Of a stretch of 8,740 bases of DNA, positions 1-6,248 are shown in pieces; within the stretch, counting starts at the first letter, position 1; each line of letters starts with the position of its first letter. Below the pieces are notes generated by a model. The model was not told where the DNA came from, did not search any database, and saw nothing but the letters and a program-made list of their open reading frames with translations. The position numbers and the translations under genes are program-made. The DNA comes from Flavobacteriales bacterium (GTDB lineage Bacteria > Bacteroidota > Bacteroidia > Flavobacteriales_D > Crocinitomicaceae): assembly GCA_018665005.1 (NCBI GenBank), contig JABJEE010000244.1:1-8740 (forward strand), given 5' to 3'.

Positions 1-212
1 AAGGCTATTCCGAAAAGGGAGCGATTGCATCAATGATTACAGGGTTTGCCTCGGTGATCTTATTCAAGTTTGTATTTGCAAATATTGAGGGACTTGGAGA
101 CTATTTAAAAGAGCTGGATGTCTTGGCTCCTTCTTTTGCATTGGCTATGCTTGTTGGGTATATTGTCTCTAAAATATATCCAAGAGAAGACACCATTGAA
201 GTTCCAGATTAA
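1..212 (+). CDS. putP: Sodium/proline symporter (SSS family), C-terminal fragment
   Basis: The window opens inside this gene; codons run in the frame starting at base 3 and end at the TAA at 210-212, leaving 69 residues. The peptide starts GYSEKGAIASMITGF and contains LDVLAPSFALAMLVGYIVSK before a short charged tail ending in EVPD. Two hydrophobic stretches fit the last membrane helices of a sodium:solute symporter. The LAPSFALAMLVGYIVSKIYP-like ending matches what I recall of PutP-type sodium/proline symporters in Bacteroidetes. Such proteins sit in the inner membrane and import proline driven by the sodium gradient. The assignment rests on the tail only, so another SSS-family substrate is possible. 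The 5' part, including the core sodium-binding helices, lies outside the window. Confidence 0.7.
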   Translation, partial: GYSEKGAIASMITGFASVILFKFVFANIEGLGDYLKELDVLAPSFALAMLVGYIVSKIYPREDTIEVPD

Positions 213-229
213 AACCCATGACAAAAGAT

Positions 230-237
230 TATTTTTG
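230..237 (+). promoter_or_regulatory. Possible -7 promoter element (TATTTTTG)
   Basis: TATTTTTG matches the Bacteroidetes TAnnTTTG -7 consensus exactly and lies 33 bases upstream of the thioesterase start at 271. No TTG occurs at the expected 17-23 base distance upstream, so this is half a promoter at best. Chance matches are common in AT-rich DNA. Confidence 0.3.
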
Positions 238-270
238 AAAAGGATTTCACCCACCACATAATTTTATTAA

Positions 271-792
271 ATGTATCCATACCTCAGACTCACAAGAGTA
301 CTCATCTCAAAAAGATTCCAATCGAAATTAAATTTTTACAGTCGAGATTCTGACACCATTCCAATGATGGTTTGGCCTCAGGACATTGATCCGTTTTTGG
401 AGCTCAATAATGGTCGGTATGTTACCTTACTTGATCTTGGCAGATATGGGTATGGAACTCGGGTAGACATCAATGGTTTTTTGAAAAAAAACCAATGGTC
501 ACTAACCATTACAGGTACATATAATGAATATAGGCATAGACTGCGTTTGTTTCAACGTTTCGAATTGAAGACCAATATTATTGGCTACGACAGCAATTGG
601 TTTTACTTCTTTCAAAAGATAGAGCGCAATGGAAAGACTCATATGGCATCTGTTGTTAAGTATGCTTTCACCTCAAAAAAAGGCATTGTAAAGCCCGAGG
701 AGGTTGTCAAAGCCATGGGCGAACCCTATGATCCAAACCAGCTTCCCAAATGGGTCACTGAAATTGGAGGGTACCAAATCTTTAAAAAATAG
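271..792 (+). CDS. Acyl-CoA thioesterase-like hotdog-fold protein (THEM6 / 4HBT_2 type)
   Basis: This 173-residue cytoplasmic protein has no signal peptide. The diagnostic stretch is at residues 36-59, PQDID followed by LNNGRYVTLLDLGR, with N46, N47, G48, R49 and D55. It resembles the W-x-D-x-D-x(2)-L-x(2)-NN-x-RY motif of thioesterase-like hotdog proteins such as THEM6 and the 4HBT_2 family. Those enzymes hydrolyse acyl-CoA or acyl-ACP thioesters, with the conserved Asp on the long helix contributing to catalysis. The rest alternates strand-like segments (WSLTITGTYNEYRHRL, FYFFQKIERNGKTHMASVVKYAF), as expected for a single hotdog domain, and the length is normal for one domain. The natural acyl substrate cannot be read from the sequence. 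It follows the symporter by 58 bases and may be transcribed alone or by read-through. Confidence 0.75.
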   Translation: MYPYLRLTRVLISKRFQSKLNFYSRDSDTIPMMVWPQDIDPFLELNNGRYVTLLDLGRYGYGTRVDINGFLKKNQWSLTITGTYNEYRHRLRLFQRFELKTNIIGYDSNWFYFFQKIERNGKTHMASVVKYAFTSKKGIVKPEEVVKAMGEPYDPNQLPKWVTEIGGYQIFKK

Positions 793-799
793 TTAAAGT

Positions 800-807
800 T
801 ATGTTTG
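800..807 (+). promoter_or_regulatory. Possible -7 promoter element (TATGTTTG)
   Basis: TATGTTTG is an exact match to TAnnTTTG. It lies in the 64-base gap between the thioesterase and the transglutaminase-like gene, 49 bases upstream of the ATG at 857. No TTG lies at a suitable distance upstream. The gap shows no terminator-like hairpin for the preceding gene. Confidence 0.38.
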
Positions 808-856
808 ACATTATATAATTCAATACATTTCTAAAACTTACCATTAAAATTAACTC

Positions 857-1918
857 ATGATCAATCATTTTAAAAATTATTGTGTGGTTCTTTTACTCCT
901 ATTTCCATTGGGAGTAATTTTTTCTCAATCGACTGCGAGCGAACGCTTAGCTCAGATCAACGCATTTGAAGAAATTGATGAACATGTCCGAGATTGTCCC
1001 AAGGAAATCAAATCTGATCCAGATCAGCTCGTAGAATATTTGGATGAAGTTGTAGAAACTGACCTTGAAAAGGCCAGGGCGCTTTATGTATGGTTGGCAG
1101 ACAATATTAGCTATAATGCGAAGGCTCTTAATAAAAATAAATATGGAGACAATAGCGCAGAGGGTGTTTTGAAATCAAAAAAGGCAGTCTGTGCTGGATA
1201 TGCCAATTTATTTGAATTGTTGGGTAAAAAAATGGGGTTGGATATTTTGACAGTGGGAGGTTATTCAAAGAATTCACCTGTTGAACAAAATTGGTATTTT
1301 GTAGATGAAGAGCCGGGTCATGCCTGGAATGTCATTAAAATCAATGGTGCGTGGAAAGTTTTTGACGCCACTTGGGGTGCTGGGGATGGTGATGTTGACA
1401 AAAGAGGCAAATTCTTTTTCATTAAAAAATACAAGGAACAATGGTTCAATTTCAGTCCATACGAAGCCATTTTTACTCATTTTCCTGAAGACACATCCTT
1501 CATGTTTATAAATCCCAAAATCACACTTGAAGAATATGAAAAATTTCCATATGTGAGTAGTATAGCCTTTACTTCTGGATTATTGAATGCAAAGGAATCA
1601 TATCTGCAATCGGTCCATAAACCAGCAATAAAATACCCGGTTATTTATGACATGAATTTGATTGATTTTGAAGTGCTTCAGGCTCCCAAAACATGGCGAA
1701 TGAAGAGGCGTAAAAGGCATATTTTTAAATTTAATGTCAGTAATGTTTTAGACATCTATTTATATGAAAATGATGATTTAAAGGACACGTTTAAAAATGA
1801 AAATGAAGGACACAATTTTACATTGGAATACATGAATAAGGAAAAAGCGAAAGTTGATATTGTGATTAAAACTTTGGAAGGAGAATTATATACCCTGATG
1901 GAATATGAAAATTATTAA
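857..1918 (+). CDS. Secreted transglutaminase-like cysteine protease/peptidase
   Basis: This 353-residue protein starts with a signal peptide: a hydrophobic run at residues 9-22 ends in IFSQS, so cleavage near residue 23-24 is likely and the product is exported. The transglutaminase core spans roughly residues 70-190. It has the family motif W79-xxx-NISY before the nucleophile, then C112 in KAVCAGYANLF, H155 in GHAWNVIKING and D170 in FDATWG, giving a complete Cys-His-Asp triad. In bacteria this fold usually belongs to proteases or peptidases rather than protein cross-linkers, so the reaction is uncertain. Residues 220-353 form a C-terminal region that I do not recognise; it is rich in Lys/Glu and has a strand-like pattern near the end. 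The gene stands alone, with a possible promoter element at 800-807. Its substrate and final location (periplasm, or anchored by partners) are unknown. Confidence 0.82.
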   Translation: MINHFKNYCVVLLLLFPLGVIFSQSTASERLAQINAFEEIDEHVRDCPKEIKSDPDQLVEYLDEVVETDLEKARALYVWLADNISYNAKALNKNKYGDNSAEGVLKSKKAVCAGYANLFELLGKKMGLDILTVGGYSKNSPVEQNWYFVDEEPGHAWNVIKINGAWKVFDATWGAGDGDVDKRGKFFFIKKYKEQWFNFSPYEAIFTHFPEDTSFMFINPKITLEEYEKFPYVSSIAFTSGLLNAKESYLQSVHKPAIKYPVIYDMNLIDFEVLQAPKTWRMKRRKRHIFKFNVSNVLDIYLYENDDLKDTFKNENEGHNFTLEYMNKEKAKVDIVIKTLEGELYTLMEYENY

Positions 1919-1919
1919 C

Positions 1920-1941
1920 AAAAAAGAACAACCGCTTTTTT
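1920..1941 (+). terminator. Weak hairpin after the transglutaminase-like gene
   Basis: AAAAAAG (1920-1926) and CTTTTTT (1935-1941) can pair as a 7-base stem with an 8-base loop, two bases after the stop codon at 1916-1918. Only one pair is G-C, so the stem is weak, although it ends in a T run. It could act as a modest terminator. The T run also overlaps the possible -33 element of the next gene. Confidence 0.3.
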
Positions 1942-1966
1942 GAATTTAACGATTTTATTATCTTTA
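1940..1966 (+). promoter_or_regulatory. Possible promoter of the zinc-ribbon gene (TTG-N16-TATCTTTA)
   Basis: TTG at 1940-1942 is followed after 16 bases by TATCTTTA (1959-1966), one mismatch from TAnnTTTG. The spacing is one short of the 17-23 bases usually quoted for flavobacterial promoters. The element ends only four bases before the ATG at 1971, so any transcript from it would be leaderless or nearly so. Confidence 0.38.
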
Positions 1967-1970
1967 GTTT

Positions 1971-2168
1971 ATGAACAATACATATGCATGCAACAAATGT
2001 GGAATGTCGGTGAACGCTCAATGTGGGAAGTGCAACGTACCACTAGAAAACGACTACCTCGATCTTGATGGTGGCCGTCAAGTTCAAATCTCTAAATGCC
2101 CTTCTTGTGCCGGAAAGATTAAGTCGCCGCAATGCTGTGGAGAAGACATGAGCTGTACTATCGGCTAA
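1971..2168 (+). CDS. Small cysteine-rich zinc-ribbon-like protein
   Basis: This is a 65-residue protein with nine cysteines: C7-x2-C10, C18-x2-C21, C43-x2-C46, the pair C55-C56, and C62. The first two CxxC pairs look like one four-cysteine zinc site. The third CxxC with the KSPQCCGEDM segment looks like a second metal site, similar to PxCCGxxM turns in small metal-binding proteins. Between them lies an acidic stretch, LENDYLDLDGGRQVQI. The even spacing and sensible start make it a real gene despite its size. I recall similar short conserved proteins of unknown role in marine bacteria, but this cannot be verified here. Zinc or iron binding is inferred from the cysteines; a nucleic-acid, chaperone or redox role cannot be told apart. 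It stands as a single gene, 125 bases ahead of the VWA-ATPase cassette. Confidence 0.82.
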   Translation: MNNTYACNKCGMSVNAQCGKCNVPLENDYLDLDGGRQVQISKCPSCAGKIKSPQCCGEDMSCTIG

Positions 2169-2232
2169 AGTGGAGGAATTCATTTCATAAACATTAATTT
2201 TTGGGGATTTCATCAAACTTATTTGAGTTCAA

Positions 2233-2267
2233 TTTGTTTAAATTGGACTTGTGAACGAATAGTTTTA
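2233..2267 (+). promoter_or_regulatory. Possible promoter of the VWA-ATPase cassette (TTTG-N23-TAGTTTTA)
   Basis: TTTG at 2233-2236 and TAGTTTTA at 2260-2267 (one mismatch from TAnnTTTG) are separated by 23 bases, at the upper limit of the usual spacing. A start of transcription near 2273 would leave a leader of about 20 bases before the ATG at 2294. The 125-base gap 2169-2293 shows no clear terminator and nothing else I recognise. Confidence 0.35.
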
Positions 2268-2293
2268 TCTGAATATCGTAATTAACAACACTA

Positions 2294-3427
2294 ATGAAGC
2301 CCAGCTCGTATTCGTATTCAAAATCAGGATTTACCTTTTCTCCACATGAGAAAAAGGAGCAATCTCCTTTTGATCGACTTTTTGATATTTTTCAAGAGCT
2401 GATTGTATTCACCTCTGGAGATGTGGATGAAACGCTCAATTGGATGGACGAACTAGATCGCGAGTACAAACTATATTCTGCAGAATACTCCAAAGAAGAT
2501 TTTATTGAAGACCTCAAGAAAAAAGGGTTTTTGAATGATGACCCAAAAAACAATAAAGGGAAAGGGCTTCAGATCACTTCAAAAACCGAACAGATGATTC
2601 GTCAGCGTTCTCTAAATCAGATTTTTGGTTCGCTTAAAAAATCAGGAAAAGGAAACCATAAGACCAAGCATTCGGGGCAAGGTGATGACTTTACGGGAGA
2701 CATGAAAAACTATGTTTTTGGAGATGGATTAGATCAAATCTCTATGACGGAGAGCATTAAAAATGCGCAAGTGAATCATGGTGCGGGAGAGTTTAAACTT
2801 ACCGAACAAGATTTGGTGGTCAATGACACGCACTTCAATGCACAAATGAGCACCGTCCTGATGATTGACATCAGCCATAGTATGATTCTTTACGGAGAAG
2901 ACCGCATTACTCCAGCTAAAAAAGTGGCCATGGCCTTGGCTGAGCTGATTCGAACACGATACCCCAAAGATACTTTAGATATTTTGGTTTTTGGAAATGA
3001 TGCTTGGCCCATAAAACTGAAAGACTTGCCTTATTTGCAGGTAGGACCTTATCACACCAATACGGTGGCTGGAATGTCTTTGGCATTAGACATGTTGCGC
3101 CGAAAAAAACAAACCAACAAGCAGATTTTTATGATTACTGATGGAAAGCCATCCTGTATAAAGCTACCCAATGGTGAATATTATAAAAACAGCAACGGTC
3201 TTGATGAATTCATCACAGGGAAATGTTTGAACATGGCAAAACAAGCGAGGAAACTTCAAATACCAATTACGACCTTTATGATTGCACAAGACCCCTATCT
3301 CAAACAATTTGTTCAAGAATTTACCGCTGCAAATCAAGGCAAAGCTTTTTACACAGGCCTAAAAGGACTCGGTGAAATGATCTTTGAAGACTACGAAACC
3401 AACCGCAAGAAAAACATTAAAAGATAA
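2294..3427 (+). CDS. VWA-domain protein, partner of the downstream AAA+ ATPase
   Basis: This 377-residue cytoplasmic protein has no signal peptide or membrane segment. Residues 23-80 form a helical N-terminal region (FDRLFDIFQELIVFTSGDV onward), followed by a basic Gly/Lys-rich linker at about 112-135. The von Willebrand factor A domain covers about 185-365. Its metal-ion-dependent adhesion site is intact: D192-x-S194-x-S196 in MIDISHSM, a Thr in YHTNT (T255/T257), and D283 in MITDGKP. VWA proteins paired with MoxR-type ATPases (ViaA, NorD, BchD, CoxE) bind the client or cofactor target and are worked on by the ATPase. Only two bases separate its stop from the ATPase start, which suggests translational coupling. 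The gene order is VWA first and ATPase second, the reverse of many MoxR operons. The client is unknown. The residue pattern agrees with conserved Bacteroidetes homologues as I remember them. Confidence 0.88.
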   Translation: MKPSSYSYSKSGFTFSPHEKKEQSPFDRLFDIFQELIVFTSGDVDETLNWMDELDREYKLYSAEYSKEDFIEDLKKKGFLNDDPKNNKGKGLQITSKTEQMIRQRSLNQIFGSLKKSGKGNHKTKHSGQGDDFTGDMKNYVFGDGLDQISMTESIKNAQVNHGAGEFKLTEQDLVVNDTHFNAQMSTVLMIDISHSMILYGEDRITPAKKVAMALAELIRTRYPKDTLDILVFGNDAWPIKLKDLPYLQVGPYHTNTVAGMSLALDMLRRKKQTNKQIFMITDGKPSCIKLPNGEYYKNSNGLDEFITGKCLNMAKQARKLQIPITTFMIAQDPYLKQFVQEFTAANQGKAFYTGLKGLGEMIFEDYETNRKKNIKR

Positions 3428-3429
3428 TT

Positions 3430-4890
3430 ATGAATATTAAGAAAATGACGACCCTTGGGTCATTAAAGGAACAAGAATATGTTTCAAAAAAAATCAAAGC
3501 TGAACTTCGAGACAACTTAATACAAAAGTTGAAAGACAAAGCTCCGATTTTTGAAGGCATTATAGGTTATGAAGATACCGTAATCCCTCAGCTCATTCAT
3601 GCCATATTATCTCAGCACAATATCAATCTACTTGGTTTAAGAGGGCAAGCCAAAACAAGAATAGCACGTTCTCTAACGAATCTTTTGGACGAGTATATTC
3701 CGATTGTTGAGGGTTCCGAAATCAATGACGACCCCATGAATCCCATTTCTTTTTATGCCAAAGAATTGGTGCAAAAAATGGGAGATAAAACCCCAATTGC
3801 ATGGGTGCATCGATCAGAACGTTTTTCTGAAAAATTGGCCACGCCAGATGTTACAGTTGCTGACCTTATTGGAGACGTAGATCCGATCAAAGCTGCCAAT
3901 CTTAAATTGTCTTATGCAGACGAACGTGTCATTCACTTTGGTATGATCCCGAGGGCCAACCGTTGTATTTTTGTAATTAATGAGCTTCCTGATTTGCAGG
4001 CACGTATTCAAGTGGCTTTGTTTAATATCTTACAAGAGGGAGACGTTCAAATCCGAGGATTCAAGATTCGGTTGCCTTTAGATGTCAACTTTGTATTTAC
4101 AGCGAATCCTGAAGATTATACGAATCGAGGAAGCATTGTAACACCGCTTAAAGATCGAATAGGATCTCAAATCATTACGCATTACCCTTCCTCTATTGAA
4201 TTGTCGAAAGCAATAACCAATCAAGAGGTAGCTAAACATGTCGAATCTGATGCCATTTTTGTCCCGGAATTGGCAAAAACACTTATTGAACAAATCGGTT
4301 TCGAAGCGAGGAGCAATGAATTGATAGATGCGAAGAGTGGTGTTTCGGCAAGAATGAGTATCACGATGTATGAGAACTTGATTAGTGGAGCAACCTACAG
4401 AATGCTAATGACCAATCAAAAAAAGACATCCGTTCGAATGACAGACTTCATTGCTATCATTCCTGCCATTACCGGGAAAGTTGAGCTGGTTTACGAGGGG
4501 GAGCAAGAAGGAGCTGAAAACGTAGCATTATTGCTTTTAGGCAATGCGATTAAAACACTATTTAACCAGAGTTTTAGGGAAATCAAAAAGCTGAGTAAAC
4601 CAGGAAGCACAGATGAATTTGACAAGGTGGTTTCTTGGTTTATGGAAAACAGCTCTTTTTCCCTTTCTTCAGAACTGACAGATAAAGAATATGCGGCAAT
4701 ACTCAATAATGTTATTCCTCTAGAGGAAATTGTAGACATGTATCAGGTCCTTGCCAGTAAGGAAGACAAGTTGTTTTTAAAAGAGTTTTTACTGTGGGGA
4801 TTGGTGGAATACAACAAACTTGACAAGCAAGAAGCCAAAGGAGGTTTTCAGTTTGAGGATCGTGTACTGGGTTCATTTTACAATAATTGA
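3430..4890 (+). CDS. MoxR / magnesium-chelatase-I-type AAA+ ATPase
   Basis: This is a 486-residue soluble ATPase. The Walker A motif is at 69-76 (GLRGQAKT, K75). The Walker B strand is RCIFVINELPDL at 178-189, with N184-E185 where most AAA+ proteins have Asp-Glu. Sensor 1 is N226 in TANPEDYTNRG, the arginine finger is probably R243 in TPLKDRIGS, and sensor 2 is probably R308 in SGVSARMSI. Residues 345-361 (AITGKVELVYEGEQEG) mark the subfamily, and about 125 further residues form a mostly helical C-terminal region without a known domain. Relatives such as BchI, RavA and NorQ form hexameric rings that remodel a VWA-bound partner or insert a metal; no chlorophyll genes are near, so a literal magnesium chelatase is unlikely. 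A second ATG at 3445 is a possible start, but the one at 3430 keeps the tight coupling to the VWA gene. Confidence 0.88.
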   Translation: MNIKKMTTLGSLKEQEYVSKKIKAELRDNLIQKLKDKAPIFEGIIGYEDTVIPQLIHAILSQHNINLLGLRGQAKTRIARSLTNLLDEYIPIVEGSEINDDPMNPISFYAKELVQKMGDKTPIAWVHRSERFSEKLATPDVTVADLIGDVDPIKAANLKLSYADERVIHFGMIPRANRCIFVINELPDLQARIQVALFNILQEGDVQIRGFKIRLPLDVNFVFTANPEDYTNRGSIVTPLKDRIGSQIITHYPSSIELSKAITNQEVAKHVESDAIFVPELAKTLIEQIGFEARSNELIDAKSGVSARMSITMYENLISGATYRMLMTNQKKTSVRMTDFIAIIPAITGKVELVYEGEQEGAENVALLLLGNAIKTLFNQSFREIKKLSKPGSTDEFDKVVSWFMENSSFSLSSELTDKEYAAILNNVIPLEEIVDMYQVLASKEDKLFLKEFLLWGLVEYNKLDKQEAKGGFQFEDRVLGSFYNN

Positions 4891-4896
4891 TTTTCA

Positions 4897-5268
4897 ATGG
4901 ATAAAGTAAGGCCAAAGTTGCCGTCATCGCTTACTGAAGGAGATGTGAAGGAGGAAGAGTTATTCCAAAACATGGTGCTTCGACCTGTGATAAAAATGCA
5001 ACATGATATTTTGATTCTTAGAGTGAGAAGTTACTTCACTTCCAAAAAGGTTATTTTTCATTTGATGGATACGAGAAAGCGCACGATGGCCATTGAGCAG
5101 GCATTTTTAGGTGACAACGCTTTCAAAAAAGAAATTCAAGGAATGATTACGGGCCAACTAGCCCCCGATGAGTTCAAAACCTATTTGAGATGGGAGCGAT
5201 CCATTAATAAGCGAATCGTTCAAATGGTAAGAAATCGAATGATAGATTCTTTATTAGCCCTTTCCTAA
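4897..5268 (+). CDS. Conserved protein of unknown function, third gene of the VWA-ATPase cassette
   Basis: This 123-residue protein begins six bases after the ATPase stop, on the same strand, so it is most likely co-transcribed with the ATPase and VWA genes. I do not recognise a characterised domain. It has an acidic, probably flexible N-terminus (about 1-22), then a helix-like stretch FQNMVLRPVIKMQHDILIL. A second block follows at about 77-112, with KEIQGMITGQLAPDEFKTYL and INKRIVQMVRNRM. It is strongly charged and mostly helical by eye, with no cysteines, signal peptide or membrane segment. Short flavobacterial proteins with the same FQN-x-LRP and GMI-x-GQ pattern exist as I recall, some carrying a doubtful 'glyoxalase' label; nothing in this sequence supports that activity. 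A role as adaptor or client-side subunit of the ATPase is inferred only from position. Confidence 0.75.
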   Translation: MDKVRPKLPSSLTEGDVKEEELFQNMVLRPVIKMQHDILILRVRSYFTSKKVIFHLMDTRKRTMAIEQAFLGDNAFKKEIQGMITGQLAPDEFKTYLRWERSINKRIVQMVRNRMIDSLLALS

Positions 5269-5280
5269 TACCAAAAACAG

Positions 5281-6090
5281 CTATTGATTGGACTGAAAGT
5301 AAGTGTCAAAAAAATCCAGGTGCTCTTTGATTGATTCACGCCAGTAATCCCAGTTGTGGTTCCCGGGTCGAACACTGTAACTATGCGGTATGCCTTTAGT
5401 TGCAAGCTTTTCGTGGAAGGCTTGATTTACATCAGCAAAAAAGTCCTCTGAACCACAATCAACTATAAACTTTAGGTCGTTCTCAATAAGATTGGTCATA
5501 TTGATAACCGTATTGTTTTCCCAAAACGTTTTGTTCTCTTCATATGGGCCTATTACTTCGTGAATGTTCCATTTTTCAGCGAAGGGAACAATATTTACTC
5601 CTCCACTCATACTCCCTGCTGCGCCCCAGATGGTATTATGCCGTATGGCGAGATATAGAGCTCCATGTCCACCCATACTTAGGCCACTAATAGCTCTTCC
5701 TTTTTTCTCCTTTATGGTATTGTATTTATTGTCTACTGCTTTTACGAGCTCCTTTGATATGTAGGTTTCGTATTGACTTGATGAATCAATGGGGCTATCA
5801 AAATACCAGCTTGTTTTATTTCCATCAGGACATACAATGATGAGCTTATAGTCACTCGCATATTGCTCAATTTCGGGTACACGGAACATCCAATTACTAA
5901 AGTACCCGCCTGCGCCATGAAGAAGATATAAAACAGGATAAGAATTACCATTCTGATTATAGTTTTTAGGTTTAATAACCAAGTTTGGGATGGACTTTTG
6001 CATGACCTCACTATAGACCATAAGTGTATCCACCTGAGCAAACAAAAGGTGAAAACAAATATAGAAAAGCAGAGTTAGTCGGATTTTCAT
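5281..6090 (-). CDS. Secreted esterase, alpha/beta-hydrolase (putative esterase PF00756 / CE1-like)
   Basis: Read from the ATG at 6090, the protein has 269 residues and begins with a signal peptide, MKIRLTLLFYICFHLLFAQ, so it is exported. An in-frame upstream ATG at 6135 would add 15 residues ahead of the signal peptide. It lies beside the likely -7 element at 6137-6144, so transcripts would start inside or after it; the shorter form is preferred. The fold signature is complete: oxyanion loop LLHGAGG (H58), nucleophile S138 in GLSMGGHGAL, probable acid D216 in CGSEDFF, and H245 in PGNHNWDYW. These mark the putative-esterase family that includes feruloyl and acetyl-xylan esterases, S-formylglutathione hydrolase and EstA-like enzymes. 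A signal peptide argues against the formylglutathione hydrolase role. The actual ester is unknown. It is convergent with the 123-residue gene, 12 bases away, and divergent from the SusC-like gene. Confidence 0.85.
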   Translation of the reverse strand: MKIRLTLLFYICFHLLFAQVDTLMVYSEVMQKSIPNLVIKPKNYNQNGNSYPVLYLLHGAGGYFSNWMFRVPEIEQYASDYKLIIVCPDGNKTSWYFDSPIDSSSQYETYISKELVKAVDNKYNTIKEKKGRAISGLSMGGHGALYLAIRHNTIWGAAGSMSGGVNIVPFAEKWNIHEVIGPYEENKTFWENNTVINMTNLIENDLKFIVDCGSEDFFADVNQAFHEKLATKGIPHSYSVRPGNHNWDYWRESIKEHLDFFDTYFQSNQ

Positions 6091-6136
6091 TATTCTTATT
6101 TGATTATTAATTTTGAAAACAGAGTCGAGACACACA

Positions 6137-6144
6137 CAAATGTA
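6137..6144 (-). promoter_or_regulatory. Probable -7 promoter element of the esterase gene (TACATTTG on the - strand)
   Basis: The + strand reads CAAATGTA, which is TACATTTG on the - strand, an exact TAnnTTTG match. It would start transcription near 6131, about 40 bases ahead of the preferred esterase ATG at 6090 and after the alternative ATG at 6135. No TTG (CAA on the + strand) lies 17-23 bases further upstream. Confidence 0.42.
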
Positions 6145-6218
6145 TAAATACCAAATAATAAAACCTTACATTATTTAAATTGAAAACCTGTTAATCAAGG
6201 ATTAGCAATTAGATAGTG

Positions 6219-6242
6219 TATTTTTAACACTTATTAAAAATA
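6219..6242. repeat. Perfect inverted repeat, 9-6-9, in the divergent intergenic region
   Basis: TATTTTTAA (6219-6227) and TTAAAAATA (6234-6242) are exact reverse complements around the six-base centre CACTTA. The right arm ends 35 bases upstream of the SusC-like ATG at 6278. The arms are purely A/T. It may be an operator for the divergent pair, a leader hairpin, or chance in AT-rich DNA. The left arm contains TATTTTTA, one mismatch from a -7 element. A smaller hyphenated palindrome, ATATT-GT-AATAT, overlaps its right end at 6240-6251. Confidence 0.5.
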
Positions 6243-6248
6243 TTGTAA

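Noticed and set aside
805..819. TTGACA followed by TATAAT, resembling a sigma-70 promoter
   Set aside because: The two hexamers are only three bases apart, far short of the usual 16-18, and this consensus is not the one used in Bacteroidetes.
1274..1511. Two 68-residue open frames, one on each strand, inside the transglutaminase-like gene
   Set aside because: They overlap the catalytic-core coding sequence in other frames and have no domain or start context of their own.
2169..2293. Small RNA or riboswitch in the gap before the VWA gene
   Set aside because: No stable hairpin series or recognisable riboswitch core was seen in these 125 bases.
3430..4890. Calling the ATPase a true magnesium chelatase subunit
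   Set aside because: No chlorophyll or cobalamin synthesis gene is nearby and the VWA partner lacks the AAA half found in BchD; the similarity is at family level only.
3814..4927. Several - strand open frames of 65-82 residues inside the ATPase gene
   Set aside because: They lie opposite a well-supported ATPase and have unconvincing, low-complexity or Cys/Ser-rich compositions typical of antisense shadows.
5564..6041. A 66-residue + strand frame and a 99-residue - strand frame within the esterase gene
   Set aside because: The esterase frame has its full catalytic triad and signal peptide; these are overlapping shadow frames.
6113..6187. Direct repeat TTGAAAAC at 6113-6120 and 6180-6187
   Set aside because: Eight bases in AT-rich intergenic DNA, with no extension of the match, is within what chance would give.
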